A DNA stretch of 64,000 nucleotides, from positions 3,970 through 67,969 of the forward strand of contig JBIQMS010000026.1 of NCBI GenBank assembly GCA_044463125.1, read 5' to 3'. Below are positions 1 through 8,146 of this stretch, one piece after another. Numbering within the stretch: position 1 is the first letter of the stretch; each line of letters starts with the position of its first letter. This stretch comes from CAYMZZ01 sp044463125. GTDB lineage: Bacteria > Bacteroidota > Bacteroidia > Chitinophagales > Chitinophagaceae. Under the pieces are notes generated by a model that did not search any database, was not told the DNA's origin, and worked only from the letters and a program-made list of their open reading frames with translations. The position numbers and the translations under genes were made by a program.

Positions 1-313
1 TTCGTTTCCACAAATTTCTTAAACGTTTCCTGGTGCTATAAAAAGCTTCTAAAATGGCTCAGGATGAAAGGAAGAATAACCACTCCGGCGGCTGGTGGTC
101 TGTTTACGGATGTCGGAAATATACACGGTTTAATATTTGGTAATCAGTTAGATAGATTGTTTTTGCAATCTGTACGGGGATTCGGCAATTGATCTCCATT
201 CCCCGCCATTTCATGCATCATTGGCTTTTTAGCAGCATGGATTCCCATGAGCTTTGCATAAAATCAACAAAGGCCTGTTTAGGCAGGCCCGTAAACCAAG
301 TTAAATCAGTTTT
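1..313. other. Intergenic leader, no gene seen
   Basis: No coding frame with recognisable content is visible here. Two small inverted repeats are present: AGATTG-6-CAATCT at 154-171 and GGCCTG-6-CAGGCC at 272-289. The second lies about 25 bases before the start codon at 314 and could fold in the leader of that mRNA. No good TAnnTTTG promoter box was found, so the promoter of the next gene is not assigned. Confidence 0.5.
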
Positions 314-1858
314 ATGTATCGCAACTTCTTCCTTTCATTCTTAATGATGGCTGTTTTGCTCTCTTCCTGCAGCAAAACCAAACCCGAGCCGCAGGTTCCA
401 ACGGATCCAGTACCGGAAACAGAATTTACGCTTCAGTTCAAACCTTCCGGATTAAATAATCTTACGGAAGCACTGGCAGATCTTGAATTTATTATCGGAC
501 TCCGGAATGCGGAGAATGATCCCGTATTGGTAAATCAAAAGCTGGCTGCCATCGACTCCGGCGGAACCTATAGCGCACGCATACGGGTGCCTAAAGGAAC
601 CTATAAGCTGGACAAATTTCTACTGGCTCGTAAAACGGGACTGGTTCGCTATGCCACTCCGCTGGCGGGTTTTCCCAAAGCACAGCAGGTGAATCGTCCG
701 CTTACAATTGATTTTTCACAAAATAGCGCGAGCCTGAAAATTGTGGAAGTGGAATTACTGCCTGTTAATGCCAACGACAAGGAATCCATGTATGGATATC
801 CGGATGGAACATTCCAGTTACCCGCTGATCCCAATGATCCGCCTCCAGGCACACGCAAGATTCGTATCCGTCCGGTGATGAAGATTGGCAATGTCTTTTA
901 CGACAGTGTATCCGCATTTTTGCAGATTTATAGCTGGGATGCGCAGAACAACCTGGCGATCGTTCCCGTTTCTATTCCTGCCGGTGTGTCGGAGCTTAAC
1001 CTGGTGCCCAATGCTGTTCGCTATGAATTCCGTATGCAGAAATGGGGAAGGTTGGCCGAACTGCAATTGAATGCCGCGGACTTGACGGCCAGCACCATTT
1101 ATACGATACAGGCAGAAGCAGAACCGAAGCGATTGAAGTTTGTATATGGGAATCGCTGGACGAACAATTCATGGTTTGCCGAAACAAAAACAGAATACCA
1201 GTATTCTGCACAGGGAATCATTCAAAAAGTTCTGCATTTCAGAAAGCATGCGGATAATTCACCTTACCTGGCCATGACCGAAGAGGCGGAATATGGGGGT
1301 GAACGCATTGGACGCGTTATAAGAAAAAATGAACTGTCGCAGGTGATCGGGAACAGCACATTCACTTACGGAACAAATGGTCTGCCTTCCCTGGTTCGCA
1401 TTCAGCAAGGTGACAGTATTACACATGTTCGGTTACAGTATCTCACTTCGCTCAACAGTTTTCAACAGCTCAGGGTTGACCAGGTAGGCGCTGAAATTGA
1501 AGGTAACTATACCAGCCTCTTGCATTATTATCAGGCCAATTACGACAAAGGCCGGATGTTGTCGACGCGCTATGCCAGCAATAATGGCAACCTGCAGGAA
1601 GGCTTGTATCAGTATGATAACCTGATTAACCCCTTCCAGTTTACGGGCTGGCCGGATGAAAAGCTGTTTGTTCATTCTATCTACAATCGGAATGCGCAAA
1701 CACTTACTTACCAGAATGCCTATAGTCAGTCGGAGATTTATCAGTTTGCCTATACCTACGATTCGGAAGGATACCCTACGGAACTGCGTACCTGGCATCG
1801 TAACCCCGTTACCGGCCGGCATTTATTTGAGTATAAGGAAGGGTTTGTGTATGAGTGA
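314..1858 (+). CDS. Hypothetical lipoprotein with YD-like repeats
   Basis: A 514-residue exported protein of unknown function. The N-terminus has a hydrophobic stretch ending in a lipobox-like L-S-S-C at about residues 16-19, so it is probably a lipoprotein. Residues 35-260 look like a beta-rich domain with no family I recognise. The C-terminal half (about 270-514) contains repeated aromatic/glycine segments of the Y-x-Y-D-x-x-G-x type, similar to the degenerate YD/RHS-like repeats common in Bacteroidota surface proteins. The stop codon is followed without a gap by the GTGAGGC repeat cluster. It faces the DUF4249/TonB receptor pair on the other strand. A role at the cell surface is inference from the signal and repeats only. 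Confidence 0.75.
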   Translation: MYRNFFLSFLMMAVLLSSCSKTKPEPQVPTDPVPETEFTLQFKPSGLNNLTEALADLEFIIGLRNAENDPVLVNQKLAAIDSGGTYSARIRVPKGTYKLDKFLLARKTGLVRYATPLAGFPKAQQVNRPLTIDFSQNSASLKIVEVELLPVNANDKESMYGYPDGTFQLPADPNDPPPGTRKIRIRPVMKIGNVFYDSVSAFLQIYSWDAQNNLAIVPVSIPAGVSELNLVPNAVRYEFRMQKWGRLAELQLNAADLTASTIYTIQAEAEPKRLKFVYGNRWTNNSWFAETKTEYQYSAQGIIQKVLHFRKHADNSPYLAMTEEAEYGGERIGRVIRKNELSQVIGNSTFTYGTNGLPSLVRIQQGDSITHVRLQYLTSLNSFQQLRVDQVGAEIEGNYTSLLHYYQANYDKGRMLSTRYASNNGNLQEGLYQYDNLINPFQFTGWPDEKLFVHSIYNRNAQTLTYQNAYSQSEIYQFAYTYDSEGYPTELRTWHRNPVTGRHLFEYKEGFVYE

Positions 1859-2048
1859 GAAACGTGAATCGTGAGGCGTGAGGCGTGAGGCGTGAGGAGA
1901 GAGTTTAAGGTTTAGGGTTTAGAGTTTAATATTTAAACCCTAAACTCTAAACCTTAAACCCTCAACCTTAAACCCTCAACTTTAAACCCTCAACTTTAAA
2001 CTTAAAACCCAACGTAATACGTATTACGTAATACGTACTACGTTCTAC
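1859..2048. repeat. Composite intergenic repeat cluster R1
   Basis: Three word families sit end to end between convergent genes. GTGAGGC words fill about 1864-1899. GTTTAAGG/TTTAGGG words (1903-1929) face TTTAAACCC/TAAACTC words (1932-2009) as an inverted array. ACGTAATACGT-type palindromic words fill 2012-2048. The last family runs into the stop codon of the DUF4249 gene (2045-2047). The 23-mer at 1932-1954 recurs exactly at 12170-12192. Confidence 0.9.
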
Positions 2049-2854
2049 GGAACTGTTATCGTTCTGCTCCTTGATACATGTGCACTAAAATACCCCAACG
2101 CCCCGCCCCGGATATTGGACACAGGATTGGCGGGTGTTGCCTGCTGGCTGCCGCCGGTAGCGCTGCGCAAAAGACTGAACCAATATAGGTACAGGGGTTG
2201 GTCGATCATCTGAAATTCCACTTTCAGTTGGTCTCCTGACTTGATTTTAATACCGCCTTCGTCTTCATCGGCAAAATAAAACAGCTTTGAGGTGATCTCT
2301 CTGCCATCAATATAATCATCATTGATCACCAGGATCTGCTTTTCTTTCACATCATTTATGAATTGAATAAAGCGATAGTTATGCCCTCTGCCAACAGGAT
2401 CCCTGAACTTCACATTTGCAATTTTCTGGGATTCTCCAAATAACAATTCATCGGTTACAAACAAAGTATCCATTTCCACGGCTTGCGGTGTACGACAACT
2501 CGCTTCAAAGGTCTGACCGTTCACGGTTACTTCCAGTTCATAAGTTCTGCCCGGCACAGCGGTCAGGGTAGGGTGGGTGTACACCCCTGTTGAAGTCTCC
2601 GTAAACGTCAGCGCGGGTTGTCCTTCTTCCCTGATTCTTACCGTTGCGCCACTTATGCCCGGAAACTGGTTGTCCTCGTCAAAATTTTTGGTTTGCGTCA
2701 ATAGCACACGGGCTGTGCCTGGTTCATCTGCAATATTGGCTTCAATCACGTATTTCTTTTCCGCTTCATTCAGGTTCAGTTCAATTACCTTCTCGCAGGA
2801 GGAGAACAGGAATACGATCATCAGCAGCGTTATCCAACTCTTTGCACTGGTCAT
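2045..2854 (-). CDS. DUF4249 family lipoprotein
   Basis: A 269-residue lipoprotein of the DUF4249 family, which is typically encoded directly after a TonB-dependent receptor in Bacteroidota. The N-terminus has a signal peptide with lipobox F-S-S-C at about residues 17-20, followed by the conserved E-K-V-I-E-L-N-L start of the mature domain. Residues 30-125 resemble a beta-sandwich with the G-A-T-V-x-I pattern, and the C-terminus ends in the G-x-L-G-Y-F-S-A-H signature. The start lies 3 bases after the stop of the receptor gene, so the two are almost certainly cotranscribed and probably work together at the outer membrane. The substrate is unknown. The stop codon falls inside the ACGTAATACGT repeat. 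Confidence 0.85.
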   Translation of the reverse strand: MTSAKSWITLLMIVFLFSSCEKVIELNLNEAEKKYVIEANIADEPGTARVLLTQTKNFDEDNQFPGISGATVRIREEGQPALTFTETSTGVYTHPTLTAVPGRTYELEVTVNGQTFEASCRTPQAVEMDTLFVTDELLFGESQKIANVKFRDPVGRGHNYRFIQFINDVKEKQILVINDDYIDGREITSKLFYFADEDEGGIKIKSGDQLKVEFQMIDQPLYLYWFSLLRSATGGSQQATPANPVSNIRGGALGYFSAHVSRSRTITVP

Positions 2855-2857
2855 AAT

Positions 2858-5188
2858 CTAGAATTTGAAATTATAGGATACTGAAGGAATGAATTTGAAG
2901 AGGGCATAGCGCACCGCCTCTGTTTTGTTGGGATCATCCGGATTGTCCCTGAAATTGATGGTAAAGGCATTTTCTCTGCCATAAGCATTGAATATGCTGA
3001 AGTTCAACTCTGATGACCAACGTTTTTTCTTCTTCAATTCCCAGGTGGCGCCGATATCGAGGCGGTGATAATCGGGCAATCGGTAGCCATTCCTTTCTGT
3101 ATAGTAAAAAATGGTTTGATCATCTACACGGTATTTGCCGGCGGGATAAGTAACCGCATCGCCAGTATAGAAAACCCAGTTGGCGGAAAGGGTCCAACGG
3201 GGCGTAAGCTGGTAGCTGGCAACAATTGCAATATCATGGGTGCGATCTTGCCGGGCATTGTACCATCTGCCTTCATTAATGCCTTCAATTTTTCTTTCCG
3301 TTTTGGATAGGGTATAGCTGAGCCAGCCGGTAAATTTGCCTGCTTTTTTCTTTAACAGCATTTCCAAACCATAGGCCCTGCCCTTGCCAAATAGCAATTG
3401 GGTTTCTATAGCGTCGTTGTTGGCAAAGATATCGGCGCCATCGCGATAGTCGATTTGGTTCTGCATGGTTTTGAAATAGGTTTCCACGCTCAGCTCCCAG
3501 CTTCGGCCTGCCAGATCACGGTAATAGCCAATTGATACCTGGTCCGAAATCCCTGGTTTAATAATATTGGTACTGGCGATCCATTTATCTGTGGGATTGC
3601 TCGATGTGGAATTTGAAATCAGATGCAGGCTTTGGGTATTGCGTACATAAGAGGCCTTAACCGAACTCAGCTCATTGAGCAGGTAGCTCGCGGCCACCCG
3701 GGGCTCGGGATTGAAATAGGTTTTCACAAACTCGCCACGCGCATAATTCATGGTGTCGGTTACATTGCCTGCCTCATCCAATTGAAAATAATCACCTTCG
3801 CCCAGGATGCTGAAAGAGGAAACCCGTATTCCATAGGTAAGGTTTAATTTGTCCGACACCTTCCAGCTATCCGACAGGAAAACCGCGTTCTCCCAGGAAT
3901 ACCGTTTCTGCAAAGCCGCTGAATTGATGCTGATAGAATTCTTCGCATCCACTTCTCCCGGCGTAATGGTATGATAAATCGTATTAAATCCGAATCGAAG
4001 CTGGTGGCCCGGCGCTGCATTCCACTGGTATTCCTGTTTCAGGTTCCAGTCGCGGATCTGCGAAAAAATATCAAAATCATCACCTCCGCTGCGGATATTA
4101 ATTAAATATTTGTAGTTGCTAAAGATGAGCGAAGTATTCTTGAAGAGTTTGCTGTTGAATATATGATTCCAACGCAGTGTTCCAGTACCATTGCCCCAGG
4201 TAATGCCAAAGGTTTCACCCACGCCCAACCGGTCCTTGCCAAAATAACCGGACAAATAAAGCCTGTCACGATCCCCCAACTGGTAATTCATTTTCGCATT
4301 CAGGTCGTAGAAATAGAGTTTATTGCGATTGATGGTGGAGTCATTGGATAACTGCAGGAATAAATCCGCATAAGTGCGGCGCCCGGTAAGCAGAAAGGAG
4401 GATCGGTCTTTCTGAATGGGACCCTCCACATTCAATTTCGCGGAAATCAAGCCCACCCCGCCACTCAGGTTATAGTCCTGGTTATTGCCATCGTTCATCT
4501 TGATGTCCACCACCGAAGAAAGGCGGCCACCATATTGTGCCGGCATTCCGGCTTTGTAAACCGTCATGTCTTTAACGGCATCCGAATTAAATGTGCTGAA
4601 AAATCCCAGAAGATGCGAGGCATTGTACACAGGCGCTTCATCCAGCAATATCAGGTTTTGGTCACCGGCGCCTCCCCGCACATAAAATCCGCTGTTGCCA
4701 TCACCGGCCGATTTTATGCCGGGAAGCAGTTGAATCGTTTTCAGAATATCCCTTTCACCCAGCAGGACGGGAATATTTTTTATTTCACGGGTACTCAGCC
4801 TTTCCACACCCATTTGTGGATTTCGGAGGCTTCGGCCCCTCGATTGGGCCGTAACAACGACGCCCTCCAGGTTTTTCACTTCTTCCTCCACTTGTATATC
4901 CAGCCGGAGGTCGGCGTTAAGTTGAATTTTTTGCTGAAAAGGTTGAAAGCCGATGGCTGTGGCCTGCAGGGTGTACTCGCCAGTCGGGAGGGTAAGCGAA
5001 TAGAAGCCATATTCGTTGCTGGCCACTGTATTTCCTCCTGCGCTTACGCTGGCCCCAATCAGGGTCTCGCCCTTTGATTTCGATCGGATTAACCCGCTAA
5101 CCGTGAATTTGCCCTGGCCCGTAACGGCCCCCGCGATGATGATACCTGTAATGAGCAATAGGAGCTTTGGCCTCCAGGCTTTCTTCAT
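2858..5188 (-). CDS. TonB-dependent outer-membrane receptor
   Basis: A 776-residue TonB-dependent receptor. A signal peptide (residues 1-25) is followed by a carboxypeptidase-regulatory-like beta-sandwich (about 28-110, with G-x-x-L-x-G-A-x-V-x-x). Next comes a plug domain (about 115-230, with the R-G-x-x-x-x-N-x-x-L-D-x-x-P-V-Y pattern), and then a long beta-barrel ending in an aromatic residue (Y-N-F-K-F). The length fits the shorter receptors paired with DUF4249 rather than SusC proteins of about 1000 residues. It is the first gene of a two-gene unit with the DUF4249 lipoprotein. Transport substrate is not deducible. It may import siderophores, peptides or glycans using TonB energy. Confidence 0.9.
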   Translation of the reverse strand: MKKAWRPKLLLLITGIIIAGAVTGQGKFTVSGLIRSKSKGETLIGASVSAGGNTVASNEYGFYSLTLPTGEYTLQATAIGFQPFQQKIQLNADLRLDIQVEEEVKNLEGVVVTAQSRGRSLRNPQMGVERLSTREIKNIPVLLGERDILKTIQLLPGIKSAGDGNSGFYVRGGAGDQNLILLDEAPVYNASHLLGFFSTFNSDAVKDMTVYKAGMPAQYGGRLSSVVDIKMNDGNNQDYNLSGGVGLISAKLNVEGPIQKDRSSFLLTGRRTYADLFLQLSNDSTINRNKLYFYDLNAKMNYQLGDRDRLYLSGYFGKDRLGVGETFGITWGNGTGTLRWNHIFNSKLFKNTSLIFSNYKYLINIRSGGDDFDIFSQIRDWNLKQEYQWNAAPGHQLRFGFNTIYHTITPGEVDAKNSISINSAALQKRYSWENAVFLSDSWKVSDKLNLTYGIRVSSFSILGEGDYFQLDEAGNVTDTMNYARGEFVKTYFNPEPRVAASYLLNELSSVKASYVRNTQSLHLISNSTSSNPTDKWIASTNIIKPGISDQVSIGYYRDLAGRSWELSVETYFKTMQNQIDYRDGADIFANNDAIETQLLFGKGRAYGLEMLLKKKAGKFTGWLSYTLSKTERKIEGINEGRWYNARQDRTHDIAIVASYQLTPRWTLSANWVFYTGDAVTYPAGKYRVDDQTIFYYTERNGYRLPDYHRLDIGATWELKKKKRWSSELNFSIFNAYGRENAFTINFRDNPDDPNKTEAVRYALFKFIPSVSYNFKF

Positions 5189-5211
5189 AAATCAGTTTTG
5201 ATGAATTCCGG

Positions 5212-5219
5212 CAAAAATA
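5212..5219 (-). promoter_or_regulatory. Candidate -7 box TATTTTTG
   Basis: On the minus strand TATTTTTG matches the Bacteroidota -7 consensus TAnnTTTG, 23 bases before the receptor start. No TTTG is found at the expected -33 distance. The box lies inside an inverted repeat CCGGC-7-GCCGG (5208-5224), next to a second one, CGGACG/CGTCCG (5222-5249), so local structure could influence initiation. Confidence 0.35.
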
Positions 5220-5359
5220 GCCGGACGAACTGCGTGCTTTCGCCGTCCGACTGTTAAATAAATCTTAGCATCGGCCGATGGCAGTTTCCGGCCGGTAAAA
5301 GCCGCTTATCAGAGTGCAAGACAAAACAAGGGGCAAATTGTTGACCCTTTGCGCTAAAA

Positions 5360-6199
5360 TCAGGGCAAATAACTGTACAGGTAATCGATACGGCCTGTCA
5401 ACTCTTTTTGTTTGTTGAAGAGCGCTTCCCGAATCTTCAGGTCTTTTTCGTTGTAGGCGTATCGCCAGATCAGGTAATCGCTGCTACGGGTGCTGAGGGT
5501 AGAAATCTTTTGTGCCACCCGGCCTTCTTCATCGTATTCAAACATAAAGTCTGGCAATAGTCGCCGAACCCGATTGTTGTAGCGAACAATATCGGTGAGT
5601 TGATTCTCCTGGTTGTAATAATAATAAACGGTTTCGAAGCCGGTATTTCTACGGAACAACTGCTCTTCAATCACATTACCCTTTTCGTCTGATTTGAACC
5701 TATACTCGGTACTATCCTGCTCATTGAGGATTTTGAACATTTTTACCGGTGTGTCGCCATCTTCATAAATCCAACTATGGGTTTCCTGCTGGCTGAATTC
5801 CTGCGCTGTATCCTGGATACTGATGCTGATTTCGGTAAGTCTTCCTTTTTCGTCGTAACTATATTGGGTTTTGCTGCTAATACCCCCAGTTGTATCGGCC
5901 AGGGAGATCAATTGGCCCTTATCGTTGAACCGATAGGCCATGCGGGTTATATTTTGCGCATTGCGGATTTGGGTAAACCAGGTTTGTCGGTCTGCATCAA
6001 TCTGATGCCATTCATTGAAGTCGCGCGATGGAGCGCCACGGTCATCGTAGCCGGTAGCCTTTACAGAAGCCACCCGACCCTCCAGCATGGCCTGCATCCG
6101 GTTTTCAATATCCTGTGTGCCCAGGATATCGTTGTAAAAATATTGCGCGCCTCCGGCAAGGGGCAGGAAGGCAAAGAGGATAAGGGCGTATGTCTTCAT
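5360..6199 (-). CDS. Exported YD-like repeat protein, unknown function
   Basis: A 279-residue protein with a clear signal peptide (residues 1-18, cleavage after A-G-G-A). The mature part contains several Y-x-Y-D-x-x-G-x-L/V-x-E/Q segments, for example around residues 90-125, 160-180 and 220-260. This is the degenerate YD/RHS-like pattern also found in the gene at 314, so the two may be distant relatives. It is monocistronic, divergent from the DUF3667 gene. A candidate -7 box lies 20 bases upstream. No enzymatic motif is visible. Periplasmic or surface location is inferred from the signal peptide. Confidence 0.75.
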   Translation of the reverse strand: MKTYALILFAFLPLAGGAQYFYNDILGTQDIENRMQAMLEGRVASVKATGYDDRGAPSRDFNEWHQIDADRQTWFTQIRNAQNITRMAYRFNDKGQLISLADTTGGISSKTQYSYDEKGRLTEISISIQDTAQEFSQQETHSWIYEDGDTPVKMFKILNEQDSTEYRFKSDEKGNVIEEQLFRRNTGFETVYYYYNQENQLTDIVRYNNRVRRLLPDFMFEYDEEGRVAQKISTLSTRSSDYLIWRYAYNEKDLKIREALFNKQKELTGRIDYLYSYLP

Positions 6200-6218
6200 T
6201 CGATAAATGGATATTCGT

Positions 6219-6226
6219 CAAAAATA
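6219..6226 (-). promoter_or_regulatory. Candidate -7 box TATTTTTG
   Basis: The minus strand reads TATTTTTG, an exact TAnnTTTG match, 20 bases before the start codon at 6199 and identical to the box ahead of the receptor gene at 5188. There is no TTTG at 19-21 bases upstream. Confidence 0.35.
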
Positions 6227-6283
6227 AATGTTTAAAGCGGATGAATCCTTAATTTGCCCGGGCATTCTGCCAAAACCCACCCA

Positions 6284-7360
6284 ATGTCACATATACCCGA
6301 ACGCAAAGAAAAAGACTGTCTCAATTGTGGCACCATCGTGCAGGGAAAATACTGCCATGTGTGCGGACAGGAAAACGTGGTGCCCAGGGAAACTTTCTGG
6401 GCCATGCTCACCCACTTTGTGTACGATATAACGCATTTTGATGGCAAATTCTTTTCCACGCTTGGCATTCTTTTGCGGAAACCGGGCTTTTTGTCAAAGG
6501 AATATATGAAGGGAAAACGGGCCAGCTATCTGAACCCTGTCCGGATGTATATTTTCACTTCGGCATTCTTCTTCCTGGTATTTTTTAGTTTGAAAGGCAC
6601 CAACGATTATATCAAACTGACGGATGATTTTCCATTGACACAGGCAGCCAGGGATTCTGTTCTGCGTAAAATCGAGGGAAATGATTACCGGGGTGCCGAT
6701 TCGCTTATGCTCCTTCGCGCGAAAAACATGTTGAAAGATACCAGCTTGCCGGTAAAGCCCAGCGACCTGCTCGGGCTCAACCGCGACTTTGTGGTGATGG
6801 CCACCATTAACCGAATTTACCATAGCCGGGCTGAATACGATTCCGTTCAGGAAGCGCTGCCCTCCGGCGAAAGGGACAACTGGCTCGAGCGGCAGTGGAA
6901 TAAGCGGGCCCTGGCCGTCAACGAAAAATATAAGTACGATCCTGCGATGAGCTGGCAAAAGTTTACAGATATCCTGCTGCATAAACTGCCCTACCTGCTC
7001 TTTGTATCCCTTCCTTTCTTCGCGCTCTTGCTGCGATGGCTCTACTTTCGACGAAAAGAATTTTACTATGCCGATCACGGCATCTTTACCATTCACCATT
7101 ATATCGTCAGTTTTTTTCTGCTGCTTTTTGTCTTTTTATGGAACAAACTCGAAGAATTGAGCGGATGGGGAATCTGGAATTGGATAACCGTTGCCACGGT
7201 TATTGCGATCCCCATATATCTCTACAAAGGCATGCGACGGTTTTATGGTCAAAGCAGGGCTAAAACCATTTTGAAATTTATACTGCTGAATATTTCGGCC
7301 TTAATCGTCATGGTTTTCCTGTTTGTGATATTTACATTGTTTTCCGTATTCACCCTGTAA
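6284..7360 (+). CDS. DUF3667 membrane protein
   Basis: About 358 residues. The N-terminus carries a zinc-ribbon-like C-x-x-C...C-x-x-C motif (C-L-N-C and C-H-V-C within the first 30 residues), followed by the F-W-A-M-L-T-H-F region and D-G-K-F typical of DUF3667. One hydrophobic segment lies near residues 85-105 and four follow between about 235 and 358, so the protein is an inner-membrane protein with a cytoplasmic zinc ribbon. An in-frame TTG at 6254 would add ten residues. The ATG at 6284 was chosen because the family begins shortly before the first CxxC. Function of the family is unknown. The mazG gene follows after 9 bases, which suggests cotranscription. Confidence 0.85.
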   Translation: MSHIPERKEKDCLNCGTIVQGKYCHVCGQENVVPRETFWAMLTHFVYDITHFDGKFFSTLGILLRKPGFLSKEYMKGKRASYLNPVRMYIFTSAFFFLVFFSLKGTNDYIKLTDDFPLTQAARDSVLRKIEGNDYRGADSLMLLRAKNMLKDTSLPVKPSDLLGLNRDFVVMATINRIYHSRAEYDSVQEALPSGERDNWLERQWNKRALAVNEKYKYDPAMSWQKFTDILLHKLPYLLFVSLPFFALLLRWLYFRRKEFYYADHGIFTIHHYIVSFFLLLFVFLWNKLEELSGWGIWNWITVATVIAIPIYLYKGMRRFYGQSRAKTILKFILLNISALIVMVFLFVIFTLFSVFTL

Positions 7361-7369
7361 ACCCTTCCT

Positions 7370-8146
7370 ATGTCAGAATCACTCAGCCAATCCTTTCTTC
7401 GCCTGGTTCAAATAATGGACGAATTGCGCGAGCAATGTCCCTGGGATCGTAAACAGACCATCCACACCCTTCGGCAAATGACCATTGAAGAGAGTTTTGA
7501 ACTGGTGGACGCCATTACCGACAATGACTGGAAGGGAATAAAGGAGGAGTTGGGTGACTTGCTCCTGCATATTTTGTTTTATTCCCGCATTGGTCGCGAA
7601 CAGGATCAGTTTAACCTGGAAGAAGTGATAAAAGGCATCAGCGAAAAGTTAATAGCAAGGCATCCGCATATTTATGGGGATGTAAAGGTGAAAGATGAAG
7701 AAGACGTGAAAAAGAACTGGGAGAAGCTGAAGCTTAAAGAAGGGAAGAAGTCGGTGCTGGGAGGTGTGCCGCGTTCATTGCCCGCCATGGTGAAAGCGAT
7801 GCGGTTGCAGGAAAAAGCCAAACAGGTAGGGTTTGAATGGGATACCGCAGACCAGGTTTGGGATAAAGTGGAAGAGGAAAAAGGGGAGCTGGAAGAGGCG
7901 GTAAAGGCCAATGACCCTGAACGGATGGAAGAAGAGCTGGGCGACCTGTTTTTTTCCCTGATCAATTACGCACGGTTTTTGCGGATAGATGCCGAAAACG
8001 CGCTGGAGCGCACCAATAAAAAATTTATCCATCGCTTCACACAAATGGAATCAGAAGCCCTGGGTCAGGGCAGGGACCTTTCTCAAATGAGTTTGCAGGA
8101 AATGGATGCCATTTGGAACAGCATTAAAAAGAAACCTGGTAGTTGA
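7370..8146 (+). CDS. mazG: Nucleoside triphosphate pyrophosphohydrolase MazG
   Basis: A 258-residue MazG protein, the usual length for the two-domain form. It hydrolyses (d)NTPs to NMP and pyrophosphate and is thought to clean the nucleotide pool. The N-terminal domain has C-P-W-D followed by E-E-S-F-E-L and E-E-L-G-D-L-L, the metal-binding ExxE/ExxD pattern. A second copy (E-E-K-G-E-L-E-E and E-E-L-G-D-L-F) lies near residues 160-190, as expected for the tandem MazG fold. The stop codon overlaps the TTG start of the following histidine kinase (TTGA), which implies translational coupling. Confidence 0.95.
   Translation: MSESLSQSFLRLVQIMDELREQCPWDRKQTIHTLRQMTIEESFELVDAITDNDWKGIKEELGDLLLHILFYSRIGREQDQFNLEEVIKGISEKLIARHPHIYGDVKVKDEEDVKKNWEKLKLKEGKKSVLGGVPRSLPAMVKAMRLQEKAKQVGFEWDTADQVWDKVEEEKGELEEAVKANDPERMEEELGDLFFSLINYARFLRIDAENALERTNKKFIHRFTQMESEALGQGRDLSQMSLQEMDAIWNSIKKKPGS

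Noticed and set aside
54..143. 29-codon open frame near the left edge
   Set aside because: Too short, low-information sequence, no ribosome site or promoter, no family pattern.
1859..2048. CRISPR array as an explanation of the repeat clusters
   Set aside because: There are no unique spacers of constant length, the words are 7-20 bases and contiguous, and there are no cas genes in the window.
4535..5077. 180-codon plus-strand frame inside the TonB receptor
   Set aside because: It is antisense to the plug and N-terminal domain of a clear TonB-dependent receptor.
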